Source: CAZHFW01 sp964531675 (GTDB lineage Bacteria; Planctomycetota; Phycisphaerae; Phycisphaerales; UBA1924). Taken from it: a stretch of 64,000 bases of DNA. Positions 33,409 to 41,984 of this stretch are shown here, piece after piece. The stretch is from assembly GCA_964531675.1 (NCBI GenBank), contig CAZHFW010000015.1:22687-86686 (forward strand), in the 5' to 3' direction. The notes under the pieces were generated by a model. That model was not told the origin of the DNA. It made no database searches and worked only from the letters and a program-made list of their open reading frames with translations. Position 1 is the stretch's first letter. Each line of letters starts with the position of its first letter. The position numbers and the translations under genes are program-made.

Positions 33409-35148
33409 ATGAACGCATCGGTGCTGGGATCGCGTCCGGGTCTGGGCGGCGTGTTGTTGATGGGTTGTGTGGTGGTGCTGAACAGCCCCGCTGCACGGGC
33501 TTCGGACGCGATCCCTTCGCCGCTGGTTCCGGTGGCGTACGCGGGTGATGCGGGCGAGCTGGCGGTCGCGGGCGTGCGGACCGCGCTGGACGCCGGGCTT
33601 TACGCGCAGGCCAAGCAGTCGCACAAGACCACGTTTGAAGACTTCGCGCTGGGGCGCGGGCTTTCGGTGGACCTTGAGCTCGAGCAGTTCTCGGTGCTCG
33701 CGCCCGACGCGCAGCTCGTCGTCGCCTCCGACGCGGGCGAGGTGCAGACGCCTCTCCCCGACATGGCGATGTTCCGAGGCAAGATCATCGGCGATGAGAC
33801 CTCGACCGTGGTCGTCACGCTCTCGCCCCTTGGCACCAACGGCTTCATCCGTTCGTCGCTGGGCACGTTCATCATCGCTTCCGATGAGCGGGGCGGCGCG
33901 TACGTGTACAACACCGCCGATGCTGCGGATGTTGCGATCTCCATCCCGCCTTGCCTCGGCGGACTGACGCCTCCCGATGGGCACGCTGCGGAACTCGGCG
34001 TGCCTCCGGGCGGCTTCGAGGCGACGTCCTGCCGGATCGTTCGCGTCGCGGTGGACACCGACTGGGAATACCGCTCGATCTCCAAGTTCACCTCGGACGC
34101 GGCGGCCCAGACCTATGCGCTGACGCTCTGGGGCGCGGTGAGCGAGATCTACCGGGCCGACATGAATGTGTCGCTCGAGGTGCCTTATCTCCGCATCTGG
34201 TCGAGCAACACCGATCCATATCCCGACGGCAGCGTGATCGGTGATCGCCTGACGCAGTTCCGGTCGCACTGGATCAGCACCAAGGGCTCGGTGGCGCGCA
34301 ACGTCGCGCACCTGCTCTCGGCAACCGGAGGCGGCGGCGTCGCGTGGGTCGGCGTGCTCTGCAACAACTCGTATGGCTATGGCGCGGACGGGAGCCTCTC
34401 GGGCTCGTTCCCCAAGCCTGTCAAGGATCACCAGTCGCAGAACTGGGACCTGATGGTCACCGCCCACGAGCTCGGGCACAACTTCAACGCGCCGCACACC
34501 CACGACATGAGCCCCCAGATCGACGGCTGCGGCACGGGCGATTGCTCGCAGGCCTACGGCGGGACGATCATGTCTTATTGCCACACCTGCGCGGGCGGCA
34601 TGACCAACATGGTCCTGAGCTTCCACGAACGCACGCTGAGCGAGAAGATCCTGCCTTACCTCGCAGGCACCGCCGCCAGCTGCGGCACGACATTGACCGC
34701 GGTGCAGATCAGCTCTAACCCGACCACCTTCCAGGCGCAACGCGCCGGGACCGCGGCCGAGTTCGAGATGGTCGCAAGCGGACAGTCCCCGGCGTACTCG
34801 TGGACGTTCAATGGCAAGGCCCTGGTGGACGGTCCGACGCTCTTTGGCGCGGTGATTTCCGGCGCGACCACGAGCAAGCTCCGCGTTTCCAACCTGAGTA
34901 CCAAGGACATCGGCACGTATCGCGGCACCGTAAGCAACGGGTGCTCCTCCGTGTCGTCGTCGAACGCCTCGCTCTCGGTCCGCTGCGCGTCGGACATGAA
35001 CCTGGACTCGAAGGTTGATCTGGACGACTTCTTCTCGTTCTTCAACTGCTTCGACGAGCAGGGCCTGTGCGCGGACATGAACGCGGATGATGTGGTCGAT
35101 CTTTCCGACTTCTTCACGTTCTTCAACGCGTTCGACCGGGGCTGCTGA
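33409..35148 (+). CDS. Secreted M12-type metalloprotease with dockerin-like repeats
   Basis: 579 residues from the ATG at 33409 (GGAG upstream); upstream frame is not protein-like. A signal peptide covers about residues 1-31. A propeptide-like region runs to about 200. The catalytic domain has the extended zinc site HELGHNFNAPH (H353, E354, H357, H363) and a Met-turn IMSYC, typical of reprolysin-like M12B metzincins. An Ig-like module follows (about 430-520, with AYSWTFNGKAL and IGTYRGTVSNGC). Two dockerin-like units close it (DMNLDSKVDLDDFFSFFNCF and ADMNADDVVDLSDFFTFFNA), ending DRGC. It probably degrades extracellular protein; substrate unknown. Confidence 0.9.
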   Translation: MNASVLGSRPGLGGVLLMGCVVVLNSPAARASDAIPSPLVPVAYAGDAGELAVAGVRTALDAGLYAQAKQSHKTTFEDFALGRGLSVDLELEQFSVLAPDAQLVVASDAGEVQTPLPDMAMFRGKIIGDETSTVVVTLSPLGTNGFIRSSLGTFIIASDERGGAYVYNTADAADVAISIPPCLGGLTPPDGHAAELGVPPGGFEATSCRIVRVAVDTDWEYRSISKFTSDAAAQTYALTLWGAVSEIYRADMNVSLEVPYLRIWSSNTDPYPDGSVIGDRLTQFRSHWISTKGSVARNVAHLLSATGGGGVAWVGVLCNNSYGYGADGSLSGSFPKPVKDHQSQNWDLMVTAHELGHNFNAPHTHDMSPQIDGCGTGDCSQAYGGTIMSYCHTCAGGMTNMVLSFHERTLSEKILPYLAGTAASCGTTLTAVQISSNPTTFQAQRAGTAAEFEMVASGQSPAYSWTFNGKALVDGPTLFGAVISGATTSKLRVSNLSTKDIGTYRGTVSNGCSSVSSSNASLSVRCASDMNLDSKVDLDDFFSFFNCFDEQGLCADMNADDVVDLSDFFTFFNAFDRGC

Positions 35149-35226
35149 GTCGCGTGGGAGGAGAGAGCCGCAACGCGGGCTTCTGACCAAGGACATTGGT
35201 TATGATCCCTCTTGGGGGATCGTCCG

Positions 35227-35853
35227 ATGGCCAGCGTGTATGACATCAAGCCCGCGTTTCAGAAGCTGCTCAGGCCTCTGACCAGGGCGCTGGCGGGGAT
35301 GGGCGTCACGGCCAATCAGGTCACGCTGGCCGCGCTGGTGCTCTCGATCGGCGTGGGCGTGGTTGTCGCGCTGTGGACGCCCCGCGAGGTGCGCGTGCTC
35401 TGGGTGCTCCCAGCGGCGTTCCTGGTGCGGATGGCGCTGAACGCGATTGACGGCATGCTGGCTCGGGAGCATGGACAGAAGTCCAGGCTCGGCGCGGTGC
35501 TCAACGAGGTCGGGGACGTGCTCTCCGACGCGGCGATGTACGCGCCGCTCGCGTTTACGGGCGTCTTCCCCGCGCCGTGGATCGCGGCCCTGGTTCCCCT
35601 GGCGGCGGCGAGCGAACTGGCGGGGGTGATGGGCCAGGTGCTGGGCGGCGCGAGGCAATACCAGGGTCCGATGGGCAAGTCGGACCGGGCGGTGGTGGTG
35701 TCCGTGCTGGCGATGGTCCTGGGCGCGGGCCTGAAACCGGGTTCATGGATTCACGCTGCGATGGCTCTGGTTGTCGCATTGCTGGTGTGGACGATCATCA
35801 ATCGAGCCAAGGCAGCGGTGCGGGGGGCGCCCTCGAATCCGGGGGCGGCATGA
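35227..35853 (+). CDS. CDP-alcohol phosphatidyltransferase, variant active-site motif
   Basis: 208 residues with several membrane helices. Family members transfer a phosphatidyl group from CDP-diacylglycerol to an alcohol. The signature expected is DxxDGxxARx8GxxxDxxxD; here it reads NAIDGMLAR, eight residues, then GAVLNEVGD. So N72 and N93 replace two of the four Asp, while D75 and D97 remain. GGGGGA precedes the ATG at 35227 (35212 is a weaker alternative). The stop overlaps the start of the CDP-diglyceride synthase gene by 4 nt. The alcohol acceptor is unknown. Confidence 0.85.
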   Translation: MASVYDIKPAFQKLLRPLTRALAGMGVTANQVTLAALVLSIGVGVVVALWTPREVRVLWVLPAAFLVRMALNAIDGMLAREHGQKSRLGAVLNEVGDVLSDAAMYAPLAFTGVFPAPWIAALVPLAAASELAGVMGQVLGGARQYQGPMGKSDRAVVVSVLAMVLGAGLKPGSWIHAAMALVVALLVWTIINRAKAAVRGAPSNPGAA

Positions 35854-36800
35854 TCCTGGGGATGCCCGAGCGGGTGGGGGAGACCTATGCCGGGATCCTG
35901 GCGGCGCTGGTGATCGCGACAGCGGTGGTGCTCGTCAAGCGTCGGGTCAAGCCCGGCGCGGGCGATCAGTCGCTGTGGGATCGCACCAAGTCGTGGTGGG
36001 TGATGATCCTGGGCTTCGGGATTGCGCTGGCGCTGGGCCGTCTGGCGTGCGTGGGCTTCTTCGCGCTGGTGAGCTTTGGAGCGTTGAAGGAGTACCTGAC
36101 GCTGGTGCCGACCAGGCGAGCGGACCGGCGCGTGCTCTTCTGGGCGTATCTGTCGATTCCGATTCAGTACGCGCTGATCAGCATCGGCTCGGTCGGGATC
36201 TTCACGGTGTTCGTGCCGGTGTACATGTTCATGATCCTGCCCATGCGGGCCATCTCGGTCGGGCAGACCACCGGGTTCATCCGCGGGATCGCGATCGTGC
36301 ACTGGGCGATCATGTGCGCGGTGTACAGCCTCGGGCACCTGGCGGCGCTGCTGTACCTGCCGGAGACGACCAAGCAGGGTGAGGCGACGCCCGGCCTGGG
36401 GATGGGGCTCATGCTCTTTGTGATGATCGTGACCCAGAGCAACGACATCGCAGCCTTCGTGTGGGGGAAGTCGATCGGCGGGCCCAAGGTCATCCCGAGC
36501 GTGAGCCCGAACAAGACGTGGGCGGGGTTCGTCGGGGGCGTGCTGACGACGACGATCGTCGGCGCGGCGCTCTCGGGCTTGCTGACGCCCATGGAGCTTG
36601 CGCAGGGCGCGCTCTGCGGCCTGTTCATCGGGCTTTTCGGGTTCTTCGGTGATGCGACCCTCTCGGCGGTGAAGCGCGACCTGGGCGTGAAGGACGCGGG
36701 CAATCTCATCCCCGGACACGGCGGCGTGCTCGACCGCGTGAACAGCCTGATGTTCGCGGCGCCGGTCTTCTTCCACTTCGTGCGGTACTACTACTTCTAG
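35850..36800 (+). CDS. cdsA: CDP-diglyceride synthase (phosphatidate cytidylyltransferase)
   Basis: 316 residues from an ATG that overlaps the previous stop (ATGA), so translation is coupled. The enzyme makes CDP-diacylglycerol from phosphatidate and CTP. Multiple membrane helices are followed by the signature: VSPNKTWAGFVGG, then GDATLSAVKRDLGVKDAGNL and IPGHGGVLDRVNSL near the C-terminus. Its product is the substrate of the upstream transferase, and the downstream acyltransferase makes the precursor phosphatidate. cdsA is a family assignment; this may be a second, specialised copy in the genome. Confidence 0.92.
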   Translation: MILGMPERVGETYAGILAALVIATAVVLVKRRVKPGAGDQSLWDRTKSWWVMILGFGIALALGRLACVGFFALVSFGALKEYLTLVPTRRADRRVLFWAYLSIPIQYALISIGSVGIFTVFVPVYMFMILPMRAISVGQTTGFIRGIAIVHWAIMCAVYSLGHLAALLYLPETTKQGEATPGLGMGLMLFVMIVTQSNDIAAFVWGKSIGGPKVIPSVSPNKTWAGFVGGVLTTTIVGAALSGLLTPMELAQGALCGLFIGLFGFFGDATLSAVKRDLGVKDAGNLIPGHGGVLDRVNSLMFAAPVFFHFVRYYYF

Positions 36801-36821
36801 AGGAGCACCTCGAGGAACACC

Positions 36822-37499
36822 ATGGGCGCGATCCTGCGGGTCATCTTCCTGACGCTCGTGATCAAGCCGCTGTGCTGGATCGTGCTTGGCGTGAACCTGA
36901 GGCATGCGGAACGGCTGCCTCGCAAGGGGCCGGCGATCCTGGTCGCCAACCACAACAGCCACTTGGACACGCTGATGATCCTGAGCCTCTATCCGGTGCT
37001 GGGGGCGCTGCGCGTCAGGCCGGTGGGCGCGGTGGACTACATGCGCGAGAACCTGCTGAGGCGTCTGGTGTGGACCGGGCTCCTGGGCGTTCTGCCTCTG
37101 AACCGCAATCCCGTCCGAAGGGGCCAGAGCGAGCAGCGCGATCCGCTCGGGGGCTGCGTCGAGGCCCTGGAGCGTGGCCAGATCCTGCTCATCTTCCCGG
37201 AGGGCACGCGCGGCGAGCCCGAGCAGATGCAGGCGTTCAAGAACGGCGTGGCGCATCTGGTGAAGCGGATGCCCCAGACGCCCGTGGTGCCGCTGTTTCT
37301 GCGGGGCGCGGGCAAATCGCTCCCGAGGGGAGAGGCGCTGCTCGTGCCTTTCATCTGTGACGTCGTGGTGGGGGAGGCGCTGACATGGAACGGGGATCGG
37401 GACGAGCTGATGACGCAGATCCGCGCGAGAATCGAGGCGCTGGGCGCGTCGCTGCCTGGTCAGGCCTGGGACGACAGCCCGACAGCCTCCTCCCACTGA
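36822..37499 (+). CDS. 1-acyl-glycerol-3-phosphate acyltransferase-like (PlsC family)
   Basis: 225 residues, membrane-associated through a hydrophobic N-terminus. The PlsC motif I is NHNSHLD (H44, D49), and the third motif is FPEGTR. This family acylates lysophosphatidate at the sn-2 position. GAGG sits upstream of the ATG. Its stop overlaps the start of the next gene by one base (TGATG arrangement). Members of the family also acylate other lyso-lipids, so the acceptor is inferred from the lipid-module context. Confidence 0.88.
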   Translation: MGAILRVIFLTLVIKPLCWIVLGVNLRHAERLPRKGPAILVANHNSHLDTLMILSLYPVLGALRVRPVGAVDYMRENLLRRLVWTGLLGVLPLNRNPVRRGQSEQRDPLGGCVEALERGQILLIFPEGTRGEPEQMQAFKNGVAHLVKRMPQTPVVPLFLRGAGKSLPRGEALLVPFICDVVVGEALTWNGDRDELMTQIRARIEALGASLPGQAWDDSPTASSH

Positions 37500-37942
37500 T
37501 GGCTGCGATCTGGGGCTTCGCGGAGGCGACGGTCTTCTTCGTCGTGCCTGATGTCGTGGTGACCGCTGCGGGATTGCGATCGTGGAAAGCGATGCTCGCG
37601 GCGGCACTGCTCGCGACATGCGGCGCATTGGCGGGCGGCGCGATCATGTACGAGCTCGGCGCTCGCGACCACCGCCGGGCCGAAGCGATGCTGGTGCGGA
37701 TCCCGGCGATTCACCCGCCCATGGTCCAGCGGGCCGGTCAGCGGCTCAGGGAGCGCGGCCTCACGGAACTCTTCGTCGCGTCGGTCACGGGCGTGCCCTT
37801 CAAGATCGAGGCGGTGCACGCGGGAGCGCAGCAGGTTTCCATCGCGCAGTTCCTGGCGGTCGGAGCGCTGGCGCGGGCGACACGCTTCGTGGCTGCGGGA
37901 GCGCTGGCGAGGTTCATCGCAAACGCGCTGCCCAGTTCATGA
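37499..37942 (+). CDS. Small VTT/YqaA-like membrane protein
   Basis: 147 residues beginning at an ATG that overlaps the acyltransferase stop, so translation is coupled. The opening WGFAEATVFFVVPDVVVTAA resembles the re-entrant entry of the DedA/VTT superfamily. AALLATCGALAGGAIMYELG forms a long helix, and a late helix includes FVAAGALARFI. DedA relatives act in lipid scrambling or transport across the membrane, which would fit the phospholipid operon. The function is inferred from similarity and context. Confidence 0.6.
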   Translation: MAAIWGFAEATVFFVVPDVVVTAAGLRSWKAMLAAALLATCGALAGGAIMYELGARDHRRAEAMLVRIPAIHPPMVQRAGQRLRERGLTELFVASVTGVPFKIEAVHAGAQQVSIAQFLAVGALARATRFVAAGALARFIANALPSS

Positions 37943-38058
37943 CGAGCCCGCTGCCGAGGCCGGGGCGCGTGGTGCATCCTGGGCGCGTTCTGGGTGCTGC
38001 TGTACGCCGGGTACTGGGCTGCTGTGGGCTGGTGAATTTGAGGAATTCAGGAGCCCTG

Positions 38059-38075
38059 TCCGATCATGGATCGGA
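38059..38075. promoter_or_regulatory. Operator-like palindrome upstream of the TcmP island
   Basis: TCCGATC (38059-38065) and GATCGGA (38069-38075) are exact inverted arms around ATG. A TATATT run follows near 38085 as a possible -10 element, and GAGGAGG precedes the ATG at 38112. Confidence 0.5.
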
Positions 38076-38111
38076 GTTTGTTCGTATATTGCGAAAGTCC
38101 GAGGAGGATCT

Positions 38112-38867
38112 ATGGCAATCGGCTCCGGAATCGAATGGACGGACGCGACGTGGAATCCGGTCGCGGGCTGCACGCCTGTTTCGCCGGGGTGCCTGAACTG
38201 CTACGCCGCGAGGATGGCACTGCGCCTGGAGACGATGGGCGGGGCGACCGGAAAGAAGTACCGGGGAACCGCCAAGCGATCTCGGAACGGCCGGCCCGTG
38301 TTCACGGGTCAGATTAACCTTGATCCGGACGCGTTGGACCTGCCGAGGCAGTGGCGCAAGCCCCGGCGAATCTTCGTGAACTCGATGAGCGACCTGTTCC
38401 ATGAGGGAGTGAACGAGGAGTTCGTCAAGCGCGTCTTTGACGTCATGCGGGAATGTCCCCAGCATGTGTTCCAGGTGCTGACCAAACGCCCTGAGCGCGC
38501 CCTGGAAATGTCCGAGAGGCTCGGCGACTGGCCCGCCAATGTGTGGATGGGCACAAGCGTCGAGAGCGCGATGTATGTGCACCGCATCCTGACGCTCAGA
38601 AAGATCCCGGCCAAGACGAGATTCCTTTCCTGCGAGCCACTCATCGGGCCGATCCGCCGCCTGCCGCTGCAGGGCATCCACTGGGTGATCGTGGGCGGAG
38701 AGTCCGGCCCCGGCGCGAGGCCGATGCCCGAAGAGTGGGTGTTGCAGATCAAAGAACGTTGTGTCGAGGCGGGAGTTGCATTCTTCTTCAAGCAGTGGGG
38801 TGGTGTACAGAAGAAGAAAACTGGTAGAATGTTGTGCGGCCAAACGTGGGATCTATTGCCAACATAG
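38112..38867 (+). CDS. Three-Cys-motif protein, phage Gp37/Gp68 family
   Basis: 251 residues, preceded by GAGGAGG. The N-terminus IEWTDATWNPVAGCTPVSPG followed by CLNCYA gives Cys20, Cys27 and Cys30 (CX6CX2C), the hallmark of the Gp37/Gp68 (DUF5131) family. Conserved FVNSMSDLFH, FQVLTKRPER, VWMGTSVES, FLSCEPLIGP and WVIVGGESG segments follow, ending in FFFKQWGG. The three Cys suggest an iron-sulphur cluster as in radical-SAM-like barrels, but no biochemical role is established to my knowledge. It is followed 30 bp later by its usual partner, TcmP. The pair is found in phages and variable islands. Confidence 0.92.
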   Translation: MAIGSGIEWTDATWNPVAGCTPVSPGCLNCYAARMALRLETMGGATGKKYRGTAKRSRNGRPVFTGQINLDPDALDLPRQWRKPRRIFVNSMSDLFHEGVNEEFVKRVFDVMRECPQHVFQVLTKRPERALEMSERLGDWPANVWMGTSVESAMYVHRILTLRKIPAKTRFLSCEPLIGPIRRLPLQGIHWVIVGGESGPGARPMPEEWVLQIKERCVEAGVAFFFKQWGGVQKKKTGRMLCGQTWDLLPT

Positions 38868-38897
38868 TCTTGTGGCCGGACGCAGTAGGAGTTTACC

Positions 38898-40013
38898 GTG
38901 TCGCACAGGCAGGACGCGTCCTTCTTTGATGAGAAGCGGGCATGGTCCGCTCGCAAGGATCGAATTCTTGGGTCCTACCTGACAGCCTACCTGCCGAAAA
39001 TAGCCTCTCAGAACAAGCCGATACTCCTTGTTGACGGTTTCGCCGGCGCCGGACGATTCGAAGACGGGACGCTAGGCTCTCCGCTCATCATCGCGGATGC
39101 GATGGCGAAGGCTTCGGTGGCCGTTCCTGTATCGTTGCTGGCCATCGAGCCCGATCCGACGTTGTTTGCCCGCTTGACCACGGCTATTGGATCCAGGGCC
39201 GGCGTTGAACTTCAGAACAGGCAGTTTCTCGATGTACTTCCGGACATCGAGCAGAAAGCAAAGCACGCCTCAGTCTTCATGTTCGTGGACCCATTTGCTG
39301 TGAGGGGTCTAGATCTCGGCAAGATGGAGCGAGTATTCGCGAACCTCAAGCTGGGTCAGTCGGTCGAGCTGCTCCTCAACTTCAACGCGCCCGTTTTTGT
39401 GCGATGGGCCTTGGCTTCGATGAAGCGAGAACTTCCGACAGACGAGGCTGGGTTCGGATCTATGCTGCCCGAGACCGGAGAACTAAACGCAATCGTGGGC
39501 GGTGATTGGTGGCGAGACGCTATAGCCGAAGCTCAGAGTTTCGATCAGCAGCTGCAGGTCATCGTTCATGGCTACTGCAAGCGTCTGTCGCGCATGTTTC
39601 GGTACGTGTGCTATCACGCGATCATGGAGAGGTCGGTCCATTCAACGCCAAAGTATGTGCTCGTCTTTGCTTCCAGACATCCTGACGCGCTCGAGCTCAT
39701 GAATGACGAAGTGGTGAAGAGTGATCAGGCGTTGCTCGACGAGGAGCACGCTGTCCAACCAAGCCTCTATCACGGAGCACCCACGCTTCAGGCCGCGCGA
39801 GACGCAGAGTTGCGGCGACTGGTGTATGGCGAGTGCGACTCCCGCATGTCTCGCGGCGAACTGATTCTTAGGGTTTTGTCGGCTCACTTCGGAGTTTATT
39901 TGAGGAAGGAGATAAGGGGTGCGATCGAACACCTGCTGCGCATCGGCAGATTGCAGTCCTCAACGGGAAAGTCGAGGATAAATGACAGTGTGACCGTTTT
40001 TCGTTGCAGCTAA
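38898..40013 (+). CDS. tcmP: Three-Cys-motif partner protein TcmP
   Basis: 371 residues. The N-terminal half has a Rossmann-like, methyltransferase-type glycine turn: ILLVDGFAGAGRFEDGTLGS, then LLAIEPDPTLFARL and FMFVDPFAVRGLDL, which is diagnostic for TcmP. The C-terminal third includes a winged-helix-like stretch (RDAELRRLVYGECDSRMSRG, then LRKEIRGAIEHLLRIG). Codon use is visibly richer in A and T than in its neighbours, which fits recent acquisition. It converges with nuoG, ten bases away. Function of the pair is unknown; a nucleic-acid modification or defence-like role is inference. Confidence 0.9.
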   Translation: MSHRQDASFFDEKRAWSARKDRILGSYLTAYLPKIASQNKPILLVDGFAGAGRFEDGTLGSPLIIADAMAKASVAVPVSLLAIEPDPTLFARLTTAIGSRAGVELQNRQFLDVLPDIEQKAKHASVFMFVDPFAVRGLDLGKMERVFANLKLGQSVELLLNFNAPVFVRWALASMKRELPTDEAGFGSMLPETGELNAIVGGDWWRDAIAEAQSFDQQLQVIVHGYCKRLSRMFRYVCYHAIMERSVHSTPKYVLVFASRHPDALELMNDEVVKSDQALLDEEHAVQPSLYHGAPTLQAARDAELRRLVYGECDSRMSRGELILRVLSAHFGVYLRKEIRGAIEHLLRIGRLQSSTGKSRINDSVTVFRCS

Positions 40014-40022
40014 GGTGAAGCC

Positions 40023-41846
40023 TTAAAGCTCGACGACCTTCATGTCCGCCTGCATCTCCATGCCCGCCTTGGGCATCGAGACGTTGGTCGCAAAGACGCC
40101 AAGCGCCGGGAAGCGGCCGGCCATTTCGGTGCGGATGTTGGCCGCGTTGTAGGGATCGGCCTTGGCGGTCGCGACCTGCACGCCCGCAGCGACCTGGCCC
40201 ACGGTGGTGTTCACCTTCACGACCTGCACGCGGCCCTGGGGCAGCGTGGGGACGTGCGTGAGCTTCTCGCGGCGCAGGGCGTCGATCGTGAGCATCAGGT
40301 CCAGGGCCAGCTGGCCTTCGGACTTGGCCAGCTCGATGACCGGGATGGCCTGCTCGAAGGCCTGGATCATGTTGCGGGCGTTCTCAAACGTGCCCGCCTT
40401 CTCGGCGAAGGTCGCGCCGGGGAGGACGACGTCGGCCTGCTCGACCAGCGTCGAGGCGAGGGTGTCGATGAGCAGTGTGAACTTGCCGCCGAGGCTGGTC
40501 TTCAGCTCGTCGGTGGCCCACTCGCTCGGGTAGTTGCCGGTGAGGATGACGGCGCCGACGTCGGAAGCGCCGGTGCCATGGCCCAGCGTGCGGAGGAAGT
40601 TCTCGTAGGAGAGGACCTGCTCGGGCGACTTGTTGTCGAAGGCCGCGAGCACCCGGCGGACGCCGCGGGCGTTGGGGGCCTTCTCCGCGTACATCTTGAA
40701 GGCGTTCTTGTCGGTTTCCTTGGCGCCCTTGGGGAAGACCTTGTCTTCGCCCTTGAAGGGGACCGGGCCCAGAGCCAGGACCGCGTGCGGGTCCAGGGCG
40801 CGGGCGAGCTTGGCGAGCAGGTACGCCTCCTCGCAGGGGAGCATCGGGCTGATGAGCACCGCGAGCTTCTTGCCTTCGGCGACGGCCTTCTGGATGCCTT
40901 CGACCGCTTCCTCGTAGGCGCGGGTGTAGTCGCACTCGACGGTCGCGCCGAACTGCTTGCGCAGCGGGGAGCGGAGGCGGGCTTCGGAGTTCACGAACTT
41001 CCAGCCGTAGCGCACCTCGTCGGTGATCCACCACTTGTTCACGCTCAGGTTGGTGCGGGGCTTGACGCGGTAGACCTGGCCCTGGTTGTGCTCGATGAAG
41101 ATGTTGTCGCCCGAGGCGGTGATGGGGTCGATGGAGGGCGTGGACTTGAGGAACCACACGCGCTGCGCGAAGAGGAAGTCCTTGTCGAGCAGGGCGCCGA
41201 CGGGGCACAGGTCGACCACGTTGGCCGAGAGCTCATTGTCGATCGGCACGCCCGGGAAGACGTCGATCTCTTCCTTGTTGCCGCGGCCCAGCACCATGAG
41301 CTCGCCCGTCCCGGCGACTTCCTTGGTGAAGCGCACGCAGCGGGTGCACATGATGCAGCGGTCGGAGTAGAGGAAGATGTGGGGCCCGAGGTCCTTCTTG
41401 GGGTTCTTGACCTTGGCTTCCTCGAAGCGGGAGACCCCGCGGCCGTACTGATAGGAGTAGTCCTGGAGCCAGCACTCGCCCGCCTGGTCACAGACCGGGC
41501 AGTCCAGCGGGTGGTTGATCAGGAGGTACTCCATGACCGCCTTCTGATTGGCGACGGCCTTGGGGGAGTCGGAGTACACGACCATCCCGTCGGTCGCGCT
41601 CGTCTGGCAGGTCGGCTGGAGCTTGCCGCCCATCTGCGCGACGAGCTGGCCGTTCTTGGGATCAGGAGACCAGATCTCCGCCAGGCAGATGCGGCAGGAG
41701 GCAGCGATCGAGAGCCCGTCGTGGTAGCAGTACTGAGGGATGTCGGCCTGCGTCTTGCCCTCTTCCTTCAGGCGATTGGCGACCTGAAGGATGGTCTGGC
41801 CAGGGGTGAACTCGGTGGCAACACCGTTGATCGTGATCTTGGGCAT
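40023..41846 (-). CDS. nuoG: NADH-quinone oxidoreductase subunit G
   Basis: 607 residues, an iron-sulphur subunit of respiratory complex I. The 2Fe-2S ligands are C40, C51, C54 and C80. The His-ligated 4Fe-4S cluster is H112, C116, C119 and C125 (HPLDCPVCDQAGEC). A further 4Fe-4S cluster uses C164, C167, C170 and C214 (CIMCTRC and CPVG). A molybdopterin-oxidoreductase-like fold follows, ending in a degenerate C-terminal domain. No other nuo gene flanks it; the neighbours on both sides are unrelated, so it is separated from the usual nuo cluster or was displaced. Confidence 0.95.
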   Translation of the reverse strand: MPKITINGVATEFTPGQTILQVANRLKEEGKTQADIPQYCYHDGLSIAASCRICLAEIWSPDPKNGQLVAQMGGKLQPTCQTSATDGMVVYSDSPKAVANQKAVMEYLLINHPLDCPVCDQAGECWLQDYSYQYGRGVSRFEEAKVKNPKKDLGPHIFLYSDRCIMCTRCVRFTKEVAGTGELMVLGRGNKEEIDVFPGVPIDNELSANVVDLCPVGALLDKDFLFAQRVWFLKSTPSIDPITASGDNIFIEHNQGQVYRVKPRTNLSVNKWWITDEVRYGWKFVNSEARLRSPLRKQFGATVECDYTRAYEEAVEGIQKAVAEGKKLAVLISPMLPCEEAYLLAKLARALDPHAVLALGPVPFKGEDKVFPKGAKETDKNAFKMYAEKAPNARGVRRVLAAFDNKSPEQVLSYENFLRTLGHGTGASDVGAVILTGNYPSEWATDELKTSLGGKFTLLIDTLASTLVEQADVVLPGATFAEKAGTFENARNMIQAFEQAIPVIELAKSEGQLALDLMLTIDALRREKLTHVPTLPQGRVQVVKVNTTVGQVAAGVQVATAKADPYNAANIRTEMAGRFPALGVFATNVSMPKAGMEMQADMKVVEL

Positions 41847-41984
41847 AGAGACCGGATGGTAGCGGCCCGATCCCCCTCCGGGGCGGCCTGGCGGGGGTCC
41901 CGAGAGCGATTTGTTAGGGGTGTCCCGGGGGCTAGGCTGCCATCATCGGCGCGGGGACTTGAAGCCCCCCGTTACCATCCCCTC

